From Thiodiazotropha sp040507035 (GTDB taxonomy: Bacteria > Pseudomonadota > Gammaproteobacteria > Chromatiales > Chromatiaceae): 64,000 nucleotides of DNA. The number at the start of each line of letters is the position of its first letter. Within the stretch, counting starts at the first letter, position 1. The DNA lies in assembly GCA_040507035.1 (NCBI GenBank), contig JBEVVR010000044.1, positions 62,001 through 126,000 of the forward strand. Reading direction: 5' to 3'. Below, piece by piece: positions 17,813-26,380 of the stretch. The notes below the pieces were generated by a model. It was given only the letters and a program-made list of their open reading frames with translations, was not told the DNA's origin and did not search any database. A program made the position numbers and the translations under genes.

Positions 17813-18171
17813 TTGCCAAGCATCTAGAGTTTGGGCAACAGGCTGAGCAACAGGCACTTAGCTACCTGCAAAGCCATGGACTTAAGCTTGTTGAACGCAA
17901 CTTTCGATGCAAGACAGGAGAACTTGACCTGGTAATGAGAGAGGCTGATACACTGGTCTTTGTCGAAGTTCGCTATCGGCAGAGAAACGATTTCGGTCAC
18001 GCACTGGAGACAGTGACTCGAAGCAAACAGCGAAAACTGCTCGCCACCGCAAATCGTTATCTTCAGGTGAAACGTCTGGACACCGCCTGTCGTTTTGACA
18101 TCATTGCCCTCAACGGCTCGGGATCCGCACCCATTGAGTGGATCAAGAATGCGATTCAGGCCGCCTGGTAA
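17809..18171 (+). CDS. YraN family (UPF0102) endonuclease-like protein
   Basis: A 120-residue UPF0102/YraN protein with a restriction-endonuclease-like fold. The family motifs are visible: GQQAEQQALSYLQSHGLKLVERNFRCKTGELDLVM, with the E-x-D pair in GELDLV, and FVEVRYRQ, giving the E-x-(R/K) element. The usual lysine reads as Arg-Tyr-Arg here. Its cellular role is not established. It sits between lpoA and diaA exactly as in E. coli and overlaps lpoA by four bases. Confidence 0.93.
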   Translation: MIAKHLEFGQQAEQQALSYLQSHGLKLVERNFRCKTGELDLVMREADTLVFVEVRYRQRNDFGHALETVTRSKQRKLLATANRYLQVKRLDTACRFDIIALNGSGSAPIEWIKNAIQAAW

Positions 18172-18205
18172 CCCTATGTCACAAAGCCAAGATGCTGTTA
18201 ACTAG

Positions 18206-18793
18206 ATGTCCAACATAAAGCGTATCCAAATGCTCTTCAATCAGAGCATCCAGACCAAGATCGATTCCCTGCCACTGCTGACGCAAGCCATTGCGGACGC
18301 CGCTGAACTGATATTCAATCGCCTACTCGAAGGCAATAAAGTGTTGAGCTGTGGCAATGGAGGTTCCGCCGGTGATGCCCAGCATTTCTCCTCGGAGATG
18401 CTCAACCGTTACGAAAATGACCGCCCTGGCCTACCTGCCATCGCCCTTACAACCGATAGTTCGACGGTCACCTCGATCGCCAACGACACCGATTTTTCCA
18501 GTATTTTTTCGCGCCAGATCGAGGCCCTGGGTCAGCCAAACGACCTGCTGCTGGCGATCTCCACCAGCGGAAACTCGGCGAATGTGAACCGCGCTGTCAT
18601 CTCGGCTCACGAGCGGGATATGAACATCGTTGCACTGACTGGCCGTGACGGCGGTGAAATTGTGAAACTCCTAGCGCCGGGGGATGTCGAAATCCGCGTT
18701 CCATCGGATGTCACGGCGCGTATTCAGGAGACCCATCTATTGATAATTCACTGCCTCTGTGACCTTGTGGACCATCAGTTACTCGGTAGCTAG
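18206..18793 (+). CDS. diaA: SIS domain protein DiaA / phosphoheptose isomerase-like
   Basis: A 195-residue single-SIS-domain protein. Conserved blocks are CGNGGSAGDAQHFSSEMLNRYENDRPGLPAIALTTDSS and LLAISTSGNSANVNRAV, followed by ETHLLIIHCLCDLVDHQ. In E. coli the yraO product at this position is DiaA, which binds DnaA and promotes timely replication initiation; the paralogue GmhA isomerises sedoheptulose 7-phosphate. Sequence alone does not separate the two cleanly, but the position after yraN and before dolP supports DiaA. No lipopolysaccharide heptose genes are nearby. Confidence 0.85.
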   Translation: MSNIKRIQMLFNQSIQTKIDSLPLLTQAIADAAELIFNRLLEGNKVLSCGNGGSAGDAQHFSSEMLNRYENDRPGLPAIALTTDSSTVTSIANDTDFSSIFSRQIEALGQPNDLLLAISTSGNSANVNRAVISAHERDMNIVALTGRDGGEIVKLLAPGDVEIRVPSDVTARIQETHLLIIHCLCDLVDHQLLGS

Positions 18794-18843
18794 TCTATAA
18801 GGGCAGCTTTAATATTAAGGTTTATTTCTATCTGAGGAAGGTC

Positions 18844-19425
18844 ATGCATCAAAAATTCGCATCACTGCTCGCACTCTGCATCAGCATCCTGATCCTGCAA
18901 GGCTGTACCGCAGCTGTTGTGGGGGGGGCAGCCGCCACGGCTGCGGTAGCCCACGACAGACGTACTACCGGAACCATCGTCGAGGATCAGAGTATCGAGC
19001 TCAAGACCTATGACCTGATGAATAGTGACTCCAGATTCAAACAGCAAAGCAGCATTCATGTCACCAGTTATAACCTGGTTGTGTTGCTCACCGGCCAGGC
19101 CGCCAATGAATCCTTGCGCAGTAAAGCCGAACAGTTGGCATCAAGCATCGAACGGGTACGCCGGGTGGTGAACGAAATCGAGATCGGCAGCACCTCGACC
19201 CTGGTTGAAAACAGCCGCGATGTGGCCCTGACCACAGAGGTCAAGGTCAGGCTGGCGAAGATCAAGCTGCCCGATTTTGACCCCCTGCGGGTGAAAGTGG
19301 TGACTGAAAGGGGTGCGGTATTTCTCCTTGGATTGATCACCAAGAAGGAGGCGGACGCAGTTACCGATGTGGTTCGTCATATCAGTGGTGTTCGCCGGGT
19401 AGTCCGTGTCTTTGAGTATATCTGA
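18844..19425 (+). CDS. dolP: BON domain lipoprotein DolP (YraP)
   Basis: A 193-residue outer-membrane lipoprotein. The signal ends in the lipobox LQGC at about residues 18-21, followed by a small Ala/Gly-rich segment (AAVVGGAAATAAVAHDRR). Two BON domains follow at about residues 45-115 and 120-193 (SYNLVVLLTGQAANESLRSKAEQLA; LRVKVVTERGAVFLLGLITKKEAD). In E. coli DolP supports outer-membrane integrity and Bam function at division sites. It completes the rsmI-lpoA-yraN-diaA-dolP order. An AGGAAG ribosome binding site lies just before the ATG. Confidence 0.94.
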   Translation: MHQKFASLLALCISILILQGCTAAVVGGAAATAAVAHDRRTTGTIVEDQSIELKTYDLMNSDSRFKQQSSIHVTSYNLVVLLTGQAANESLRSKAEQLASSIERVRRVVNEIEIGSTSTLVENSRDVALTTEVKVRLAKIKLPDFDPLRVKVVTERGAVFLLGLITKKEADAVTDVVRHISGVRRVVRVFEYI

Positions 19426-19428
19426 ACC

Positions 19429-20835
19429 TTGAGCAGCCGCCTCGATAACAGCCTGATCAGGCAATATAAAGCCATTGTCGGTGATCACGGGCTGTTTACC
19501 GACCCTGCCGACTGTCTGCCCTACGGCTACGACAACAGCCGCCTTCAGACGACTCCCGAAGCGGTGTTGTTTGCCACTGAACACGACCAGGTCGCGGCAA
19601 TTGCCCAACTCTGTCATCAACAGCGAATACCGTTAATCACCCGGGGTAAGGGAACCGGCACAACCGGGGCCACCGTGCCCCAGCAGGGGGGGATTGTTCT
19701 CTCCCTCGAACGCATGAATCGGATCCTCGAAATTGATGCGGACAACCGGCTGGCAAGGGTCGAACCGGGTGTCACCAACAAGCAACTTCAAGACAGGGTG
19801 GGAGAAGAGGGCTTCTTCTGGCCACCGGATCCTTCCAGTGCGGCGGTCTGTACCATTGGAGGCAATCTTGCTTATAACTCGGCTGGACCACGAGCCGTAA
19901 AATATGGCACACCCCGCGAGAACACCCTCGGCCTGAAGGCGGTGACCGGTTGTGGCGAGACGATTTCTACCGGTGTAAGAACAACCAAGGGCGTCGTCGG
20001 CTACGACCTCACTCGCCTCTTGATAGGGTCGGAAGGTACCCTGGCGATCATTACCGAGGCGACACTCAAGCTCACCCCCAAGCCACAGACCAAACGAACC
20101 CTGCAGGCCAGCTATCAGGATATTCACAGCGCGGCGAACGCAGTCTCTTCGATCATGCGCCAAACTGTAATACCTTGTGCTTTGGAGTTTATGGATGGTA
20201 GCGCACTGGAAATGGTGAGGAACTTTTCCGACCTCAAACTCGATAGCCGTGTTGGCGCGCTGTTGATGATTGAGGTCGACGGCTCCGAACAGAGTATTAA
20301 GCAGGATGTCGCAACCTTGGCCTGCGCCGCGGATGTGGATGGCCTGCTGGAAATTCATACAGCAGAGACCGAGGAAGAGATTACACGGCTATGGAAAACC
20401 CGCAAGGCACTCTCCCCCGCTTTGCGGAATATCGCACCGAAGAAAATCAATGAAGATGTGGTGGTACCTGTGTCTCACATCCCCAAGTTGATCGAATCCC
20501 TGCACAAGCTCTCCCAGGAAAGCGGCATCACCATCGTTAACTTCGGCCACGCGGGCAACGGCAACATCCATGTCAATCTGCTACTCAATCCAGATGACCC
20601 GAAACAGGTCAAGGCTGGCGACTATTGTCTCAACTCCCTCTTCGAACTGGTCCTGAGTCTGGGTGGTACCCTGTCGGGTGAACATGGAATCGGCGTGGTC
20701 AAACGCCAGTTTGTAGCCCAGGAGATCGACCCGGTCTCACTGAAACTGATGCGCGCCATAAAAGAGCAATTCGATCCTCACCTGATTCTCAATCCCGGTA
20801 TCGGCTTTCCCGATCCAGCGCCCGCCAAACTATAG
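19429..20835 (+). CDS. FAD-linked oxidase, GlcD/D-lactate dehydrogenase type
   Basis: A 468-residue flavoenzyme of the GlcD/Dld2 family that oxidises 2-hydroxy acids such as glycolate or D-lactate. The FAD-binding (type 4) domain occupies about residues 35-215 (LITRGKGTGTTGATVPQQGGIVLSLERMN; SSAAVCTIGGNLAYNSAGPRAVKYG), and the C-terminal oxidase domain follows (VNFGHAGNGNIHVNLL; LSGEHGIGVVKRQFV). The start is a TTG three bases after the dolP stop; no better ATG exists before the FAD domain. No GlcE/GlcF partner is adjacent, so this may be a single-subunit enzyme. In an autotroph, removal of RubisCO-derived glycolate is a plausible but unproven role. Confidence 0.88.
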   Translation: MSSRLDNSLIRQYKAIVGDHGLFTDPADCLPYGYDNSRLQTTPEAVLFATEHDQVAAIAQLCHQQRIPLITRGKGTGTTGATVPQQGGIVLSLERMNRILEIDADNRLARVEPGVTNKQLQDRVGEEGFFWPPDPSSAAVCTIGGNLAYNSAGPRAVKYGTPRENTLGLKAVTGCGETISTGVRTTKGVVGYDLTRLLIGSEGTLAIITEATLKLTPKPQTKRTLQASYQDIHSAANAVSSIMRQTVIPCALEFMDGSALEMVRNFSDLKLDSRVGALLMIEVDGSEQSIKQDVATLACAADVDGLLEIHTAETEEEITRLWKTRKALSPALRNIAPKKINEDVVVPVSHIPKLIESLHKLSQESGITIVNFGHAGNGNIHVNLLLNPDDPKQVKAGDYCLNSLFELVLSLGGTLSGEHGIGVVKRQFVAQEIDPVSLKLMRAIKEQFDPHLILNPGIGFPDPAPAKL

Positions 20836-21218
20836 GATTCAATTAGCCTTAGTCAGCTGAACCTTGTCAACGAGTAACACACTTGCCTATTTGGCAAAAA
20901 AAAACACTCTCCGCGTAAACGGAGAGTGCTACCCAATGTGGAGGAAGTACCCTTTGCTTTTAAAGAACCCCTGATCTATCAGATGTTCCTTAAAATTTGC
21001 GAGCTGTATATGGTAAAAATCGATCAGTTTTCATGCACCAAGGCGGTGCAAATATTCCCAAGTGCAACTGTTCGATAGTTAAATCATAACCGTCAGACGC
21101 TGTCACGGATGTGAAGTATTCACGTTATGGAAGTGCACTGTTTAGCAGAATTGCGATACAGCGATGCAGACCGCATCACTTTTCAGGCGAGGATGGAAGT
21201 TGGATCAGGAGTGCCCTA
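20836..21218. other. Non-coding gap between the FAD oxidase and the Crp-type regulator
   Basis: No gene is supported. The gap contains a leftward terminator near its left end (20896-20928) and about 290 bases between that terminator and the stop of the leftward Crp-type gene. That is long for a 3' untranslated region and leaves room for a small leftward RNA, but no promoter or structure is clear enough to call one. Confidence 0.4.
20896..20928 (-). terminator. Leftward intrinsic terminator
   Basis: A perfect nine-base stem (CACTCTCCG at 20905-20913 with CGGAGAGTG at 20920-20928) has a six-base loop and a run of nine A on its left side, which reads as a T tract on the minus strand. It therefore terminates leftward transcripts, such as that of the Crp-type gene or a small RNA between them. 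Confidence 0.85.
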
Positions 21219-21863
21219 TCAGTAGCGGGCCGGCAGCTGTTTATTGATAGTGAATTGATTGGAGCTGGTAGTAATATAGCCCCCCTTGACAAGATCCTTG
21301 AAGATGCGGCAAACCATCTCCCGTGATGCGCCAATTCGGTTTGCAAGCTCCTGCTGGGTTACGTGCCCTTCGATGACCAGTAAACCATCGCGCTCTGTTG
21401 CCAGACTCATAAGGGTCTTGCTCAATCGACCATAGACATCGGAAAGCGCAAGGCTTTTAACTTCATCGGTCAGGGTCCTTACCCTGTGTACCATATCCTT
21501 CAAGAGGTGAATTGCAATATCCGGATTGCTCTTTACCACCTGATGGAAGGCCTGCTTGGACATAATCGCCATGGTGGATTTTTCCATGGTCATGATCGAA
21601 GCGGAACGCTTGTAATCATCGATCAGAGAGAGTTCTCCGAAATACTCACCCGCCTCCTGGTAGTTGATGATTGCCTCCTTGCCGTTTTCATCATTCAAAT
21701 AGACTTTCACCCTACCACTGAGAATGACATACAGGGAATCACTGTTATCCCCTTCGGAAAGGATAATGGTGTTTCTCGGATAGCTGCGGCGGACCATTCG
21801 CTGTTCAATCAGCGCAATGTCACTTGGCGCCATGCCGGTAAAAAGAGAGACGTTTTCAATCAT
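21219..21863 (-). CDS. Crp/Fnr-family transcriptional regulator, probably cAMP-binding
   Basis: A 214-residue regulator. The cyclic-nucleotide-binding domain covers about residues 1-120 and contains the phosphate-binding cassette pattern FGELSLIDDYKRSASI, including the Arg and Ser expected for cAMP contact. The C-terminal winged helix (about 140-210) has a recognition helix reading GASREMVCRIFKDL, which keeps the Arg-Glu...Arg pattern that E. coli CRP uses to read TGTGA. There are no Fnr-type N-terminal cysteines. It is divergent from a CHASE2 adenylate cyclase across 229 bases, so a cAMP sensor-effector pair is likely. Confidence 0.9.
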   Translation of the reverse strand: MIENVSLFTGMAPSDIALIEQRMVRRSYPRNTIILSEGDNSDSLYVILSGRVKVYLNDENGKEAIINYQEAGEYFGELSLIDDYKRSASIMTMEKSTMAIMSKQAFHQVVKSNPDIAIHLLKDMVHRVRTLTDEVKSLALSDVYGRLSKTLMSLATERDGLLVIEGHVTQQELANRIGASREMVCRIFKDLVKGGYITTSSNQFTINKQLPARY

Positions 21864-22092
21864 AAGCGTATTATATACTCTTTCATATAAAAACGGTTAA
21901 AAGTAGAGGACTATCCAGTGCCCTGATTTCCAGCGATAGGTGGTGTACATGTTACATAGATGATTGCCAAGATGCACAATGGGAAACACCTTAACAAAAC
22001 TTTAACAGAAAAAATGCCAACTACCAGGTTGAATTCGATCGAGACAGCTGCCAACACCCTGTTGTCGGCCCAAATCCGCTGCAGGAAGCCTG

Positions 22093-24246
22093 ATGAAATT
22101 TGAGGCAATCCTACGTACAGCGGGCCTCGGCGTCCTCATAGGCCTGTTCGGTGTTGTGATCGGTATTTCACCGGGCAGCAGTGCCTGGGAGGAGAATATT
22201 GGGCTCAGTCTGTTATTTGAGTTGCGTGGTCACCGCGTACCACCGTCTCAAGTTGTCATTGTTTCAATCAATGGAGAAACTGCTAAACAACTCGGACTCG
22301 GTGAAGAGATTCCGCAATGGCCCCGTTCGATTCATGCCACCCTGATAGATCGCTTGCGGGAGGCGGGGGTAGCAGTCATCGCCTACGATATTTTTTTTAA
22401 AAAAGCACGCACAGCGGGTTCCAATGACTCCATGGTTGAAGCCATCCGTGGTGCGCAGAATGTGCTGCTAGTGGCCTATATGGAACAGCAACGGATCTTT
22501 CATGGCCAAGCACATGTGGATATCGAAAGACTTATTCCACCTACACAACAACTAAAACAGGCCGCCTTGGGCATTGCCCCCTTTGTACTGCCGAAAATAC
22601 CTATCAGGGTTAGCCGATTCTGGACTTTTACCGGGGAAAACAGATTGATGTCCCTACCGGCTGCGGCATTGCAGTTGTATGCGGATCCCGACGGCAGCTA
22701 TCTGCATGAGTTGCTCCGCTCTATAGGTGAAGATCAACAGCCGTTAAAGGACTGGCAATCGCAACTCCATCTGGCTCGCCGCATATTCAACGACAGCCCC
22801 CTGCAGAAGCGTCTGTTTGAGGCTTTCGCGAGCGGGCAACCATCATCGCTCACGCCACCCCAGAGATCCCGCTTGAGAGCGCTGCTGGAGCTCTATGGAG
22901 GACAGGCCCACCCCTATATCAACTTTTACGGTCCACCAGGAACCATACCGACAATACCGGTTAACGAGATTTTGCAAGCCACTCCCGAAACTCTTGCCAA
23001 GCTCGAGGGAAAGGTTGTTTTCATTGGTTATGCCGGCACTTATCAACCAAAACAGAAGGATGGATTCTACACCGTATATACGCTACCCAATGGCCTCGAC
23101 CTAAGCGGTGTCGAGATTGCCGCCACTGCTTTTGCCAACCTGCTTGCGGTGGAAACCATTTCGCCCATGGGCCGCGCTGGCCTGGCGATACTTTTACTCG
23201 GTTACGGATTAGTTATTACCCTGCTTTTCCGTTGGCTTCCCGGAATGCGAAGCCTGCTTGTAGGCTTAGTTGTCTCCACGCTCTATCTGGCACTGGTCTA
23301 TAGCCTTTTCACGCAGCAGAATCTTTGGCTTCCATGGTTCATTCCGATTGCACTGCAGACTCCATTTGCACTCATTCTGAGTCAGACATGGCACTATCGG
23401 CAGATGCGTAGCAGCCGGGAACGACTGCGGGAACTGTTCGGATACTACCTGCCGGGGGATGTGATCGATCAGCTCGCTCAGCACAAAAAAGAGCCGTTGA
23501 CAGATAGTAGCACGGCATTCGGTGTCTGCTTGGCAACTGACGCGCAGAACTACACTAAATTCGCTGAAGACCTCGATCCCGTTGAGCTGCAAAACTATCT
23601 CAATCGTTACTATGAGATCCTGTTTAAACCGGTCAGAGCCAGAAATGGTGTTGTTTCAGATGTGGTCGGTGATGCGATGTTGGCAATCTGGCCTTCCACT
23701 GAGCCAGACCACAGTTTGCATCAAATGGCCTGCGAGGCGGGATTGGCGATCAATCGATCACTGCAACAATCCGACCTCGAGCCTAAACTCTTTACCCGGA
23801 TTGGTCTGCATGCCGGCGAATTGGTGATGAGTCATGTAGGCGCGATAGACCATTTTGAATACCGGGCTGTCGGCGACATGGTGAACACCACCTCACGGAT
23901 CGAAAATCTCAACAAGCTACTGGGCACCTCGATTCTAGCATCGAGTGCAGTTGTGAATGGGCTCAAAGGTATCGAAACCCGAGAAGTAGGGCAATTCGTT
24001 GTCGCCGGCAAACAACTGCCGATTAAAATATATGAAGTTGCAGCGATGAGTAACCAGATAACACCGCAGCTACAACATCTACATACCGAATTTGCCGATG
24101 CCTTGGCTGATTGGATGCATGGCAGTCGGGAGACGGCCTATGAAAAATTCAAGCGCATTCTGCAACTGCATCCTGATGACGGCCCCAGTCTCTACTATGT
24201 AGAGCAGTACCGCGAACGCAGACAATCTAGAAAAAACCTGGTTTGA
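22093..24246 (+). CDS. CHASE2-domain class III adenylate cyclase
   Basis: A 717-residue membrane cyclase. An N-terminal helix (residues 10-30) is followed by an extracytoplasmic CHASE2 domain to about residue 345 (SQVVIVSINGETAKQLG; AVIAYDIFFKKART; GKVVFIGYAGTY). Three membrane helices (about 355-435) lead to a class III cyclase domain at about residues 470-650. The metal-binding aspartates are present (LATDAQNYTKF; VVGDAMLAIW), and so is the Asn-Arg pair (VGDMVNTTSRIE), where the Asp favours ATP over GTP. A short helical TPR-like tail follows. It is predicted to make cAMP in response to an unknown envelope signal, next to a Crp-type regulator. Confidence 0.93.
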   Translation: MKFEAILRTAGLGVLIGLFGVVIGISPGSSAWEENIGLSLLFELRGHRVPPSQVVIVSINGETAKQLGLGEEIPQWPRSIHATLIDRLREAGVAVIAYDIFFKKARTAGSNDSMVEAIRGAQNVLLVAYMEQQRIFHGQAHVDIERLIPPTQQLKQAALGIAPFVLPKIPIRVSRFWTFTGENRLMSLPAAALQLYADPDGSYLHELLRSIGEDQQPLKDWQSQLHLARRIFNDSPLQKRLFEAFASGQPSSLTPPQRSRLRALLELYGGQAHPYINFYGPPGTIPTIPVNEILQATPETLAKLEGKVVFIGYAGTYQPKQKDGFYTVYTLPNGLDLSGVEIAATAFANLLAVETISPMGRAGLAILLLGYGLVITLLFRWLPGMRSLLVGLVVSTLYLALVYSLFTQQNLWLPWFIPIALQTPFALILSQTWHYRQMRSSRERLRELFGYYLPGDVIDQLAQHKKEPLTDSSTAFGVCLATDAQNYTKFAEDLDPVELQNYLNRYYEILFKPVRARNGVVSDVVGDAMLAIWPSTEPDHSLHQMACEAGLAINRSLQQSDLEPKLFTRIGLHAGELVMSHVGAIDHFEYRAVGDMVNTTSRIENLNKLLGTSILASSAVVNGLKGIETREVGQFVVAGKQLPIKIYEVAAMSNQITPQLQHLHTEFADALADWMHGSRETAYEKFKRILQLHPDDGPSLYYVEQYRERRQSRKNLV

Positions 24247-24264
24247 ACACCCGCCAGCAGGGTA

Positions 24265-24705
24265 TCAATGCAGCCAGCCTTCCACTCTGGAATAATGGGA
24301 ATTTGTCCAATAGAGTTTAGCGGCCACGGAACTGCCACGCTCTCGATTTATACCCTTTACCGTGGCCGGAGTACGATAACGTTCTCCCTCTAATTCAACC
24401 ATAATATTCTGATAGCCAGCAACCGATAGAATATTCGCGGCCATAATACCGCGGTAGTATGAAGAGGCCACGAGACAGATAGTACTATTCATGTTCAATC
24501 CTTGCCCCATCACCAGCTCATTGACAGAGTCCAGGAATCGGCTATTGATCGGATTACTGTAGGCTCTATAGAGTTCACTCCACTCATCCGTATCGCCACC
24601 CTTGTAGGGGATATGCGCATCGACATGATTCAAAGAACCCGACAACAGTACCTCTACACTGCTACGCATATCGATGGATACTATTCTGTCACTTGACTTC
24701 CACAT
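24265..24705 (-). CDS. Rhodanese-like domain protein, probable non-catalytic
   Basis: A 146-residue single-domain rhodanese-like protein. The ATG at 24705 has GGAAGG ten bases upstream; a GTG at 24735 would overlap the preceding sugar transferase gene. Typical landmarks are RIVSIDMRSSVEV near the N-terminus, HIPYKG, and the active-site region ICLVASSYYRGIMAANILSVAGY. When this loop is aligned to C-x-x-G-x-R, the catalytic Cys position is an Ala (a Cys lies three residues earlier), so sulfurtransferase activity is doubtful. It is encoded 19 bases after the sugar transferase on the same strand, probably one operon. Confidence 0.72.
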   Translation of the reverse strand: MWKSSDRIVSIDMRSSVEVLLSGSLNHVDAHIPYKGGDTDEWSELYRAYSNPINSRFLDSVNELVMGQGLNMNSTICLVASSYYRGIMAANILSVAGYQNIMVELEGERYRTPATVKGINRERGSSVAAKLYWTNSHYSRVEGWLH

Positions 24706-24724
24706 TGCCGTTGGCCTTCCGCCG

Positions 24725-25471
24725 CTACCTTGCACCGTGCCCGGTCAACACCACAGGAATGGTCTGAAAGATGATACGAATATCCAGCCAAAGACTGTTA
24801 CGCTGTATATAGACAAGATCGTAATATAGCTTGTTGGCAGCGTCTTCGACTGTCTCACCATAAGGATAGCGCACCTGCGCCCAACCCGTGATACCCGGCT
24901 TTACTTGATGTCTCAGTGCATAGCCATCGATCTGCTTTTGAAAACTTGAGACAAACTCAGGCCTCTCCGGTCGCGGCCCGACCAGACTCATGTCACCCTT
25001 AAGAACGTTGAGCAACTGTGGTAGTTCATCGATTCTGGTTGAACGAATAAAACGACCGATACGAGTCACCCGAGAATCGTTAACGCTCGCCATCTGCGGC
25101 CCAGCCTTCTCTGCATCAACCCGCATACTCCTGAATTTCAAAACATAGAACTCCTTGCCCTTATAACCAACACGAATCTGACGATAGAACACAGGATCAC
25201 GTCCAAAACTGCCAAGCCAAATCAAAGCCATTGTGGTAAGCATAATGGGTGAGGCAACCACCAGTAGCAGCAAACTCATAACAATATCGAATTGCCGTTT
25301 ACCTAATATCCCTTGAGCAACCTGTTTGGAACCGACCAACTGCTTGAATACCAGCCCCCCGCTGATCGATCCTGCAGGATTGATGGCACCCATGGAATCG
25401 GTTGTATCGATCTGGTCCAGTCGATAATCATCATGGTAATCTCGAGAAATCGAATCATGTCCCCTGCTCAT
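24725..25471 (-). CDS. Bacterial sugar transferase (undecaprenyl-phosphate glycosyl-1-phosphate transferase type)
   Basis: A 248-residue monotopic membrane sugar transferase of the WcaJ/PglC type, which starts exopolysaccharide or glycan synthesis by loading a sugar phosphate onto undecaprenyl phosphate. The ATG at 25471 is chosen because of the GAGAGGA upstream. A hydrophobic re-entrant helix (FDIVMSLLLLVVASPIMLTT) is followed by the catalytic block (YVLKFRSMRVDAE; RIDELPQLLNVLKGDMSLVGPRPERPEFV). The Asp-Glu dyad (IDELPQL) and the Pro-Arg-Pro motif are present. It stands apart from any glycan cluster; only a rhodanese-like gene and an unrecognised gene flank it. A shared upstream sequence motif suggests common control with the latter. 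Confidence 0.9.
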   Translation of the reverse strand: MSRGHDSISRDYHDDYRLDQIDTTDSMGAINPAGSISGGLVFKQLVGSKQVAQGILGKRQFDIVMSLLLLVVASPIMLTTMALIWLGSFGRDPVFYRQIRVGYKGKEFYVLKFRSMRVDAEKAGPQMASVNDSRVTRIGRFIRSTRIDELPQLLNVLKGDMSLVGPRPERPEFVSSFQKQIDGYALRHQVKPGITGWAQVRYPYGETVEDAANKLYYDLVYIQRNSLWLDIRIIFQTIPVVLTGHGAR

Positions 25472-25613
25472 AGTTAGCGTCCTCTCTCCGAAATCTTGTT
25501 TGTAATGGGTAGAACCATCTGCAAAACCCACTCTGTTAATCACTGCAATTGTGACTCTGTATGGTTCTATGATTTCAGATTCGGCACTTCGGGCGTATCG
25601 AATGACGCACTAT

Positions 25614-25640
25614 GGATGTGTGACATTTTCACTTGTCACA
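25614..25640 (-). promoter_or_regulatory. Candidate operator upstream of the sugar transferase gene
   Basis: TGTGACA (25619-25625) and TGTCACA (25634-25640) form a perfect seven-base inverted repeat with an eight-base spacer, embedding TGTGA-N5-TCACTTG. The same TGTGA-N5-TCACTTG, also preceded by GGA, recurs at 26461-26483 before the neighbouring gene. TGTGA/TCACA half sites are those read by Crp-type proteins, although the half-site spacing here is not the canonical six bases. Confidence 0.45.
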
Positions 25641-25717
25641 TTTACTGAACATCGTCTGAATAGATCGGGTTGTGTTGGTGATCTGGGAGATCGGGGCTCT
25701 ACCAGCTGCTTGAGATC

Positions 25718-26380
25718 TCACTGCAAACTGGCTTCCACGATGGATGAAGGCAGGTAGCCGGGGCTCGGTGCCCGCCTGATGGTGAGCTCCTCTTCTGCAG
25801 AGAACAGGGAGACAAGCTCCTGCTGTGATCCAATGCTGATTTGCGAATCAATTTGGTTACCGAATATCGGGGTAAATTCATCATCTATATCCGGAACCTG
25901 GTTCCATGAGAGTACTGCCCTGACCTTGGCTTGAATACCCTGATTCAGCAGACTGTGGTATCGATCCGCATCGAAGGGACATGAGACGAGGTGGTATGAG
26001 GGGTGGGTTCGCTTTGCTCCCTCGTCTATGTTGTCACAGACCTTGAAGTGGCTCAGACCCACCGCCTCTATTCCGCTCCCGTCACACCAATCGATGAAAA
26101 ACCTGATGTACTCAATTGATCCATGTTTACGTATGATCCCGCTATAGCCATCCGCCTGCCGGATACTGACCACCGCCATCAAACTGGAAGCACTGGGATT
26201 GAACGCCGCACAAAGCAGCTCTTCCCAGTGGGTTATAGCCGAGAATCTTTTTGCATACCGCAACACCTCGTTAGGTGCCAATTTCGCTGCAAAGAGGTGA
26301 GCCAAGAGTATGTTTCTCGTTAACATCAGCTCGTTCAGGCTGTGGCCGTTGGAGCTGAAGTCACTCCCCTTGTAATCCAT
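25718..26380 (-). CDS. Unrecognised protein (220 residues)
   Basis: I do not recognise this protein. It is 220 residues, soluble-looking, with no signal peptide or membrane helix. The N-terminal third is helical (ELMLTRNILLAHLFAAKLAPNE; YAKRFSAITHWEELLCAAFNP). The middle has a strand-rich segment with a possible acidic turn (IRFFIDWCDGSGIEAVGLSHFKVCDN) and the stretch HPSYHLVSCPFDADRYHSLL. The C-terminus is Ser-rich (RRAPSPGYLPSSIVEASLQ). Codon use and base composition resemble the neighbours. It is read leftward, 247 bases before the sugar transferase gene, and shares an upstream sequence motif with it. Moderate confidence that it is a real gene, none about function. Confidence 0.65.
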   Translation of the reverse strand: MDYKGSDFSSNGHSLNELMLTRNILLAHLFAAKLAPNEVLRYAKRFSAITHWEELLCAAFNPSASSLMAVVSIRQADGYSGIIRKHGSIEYIRFFIDWCDGSGIEAVGLSHFKVCDNIDEGAKRTHPSYHLVSCPFDADRYHSLLNQGIQAKVRAVLSWNQVPDIDDEFTPIFGNQIDSQISIGSQQELVSLFSAEEELTIRRAPSPGYLPSSIVEASLQ

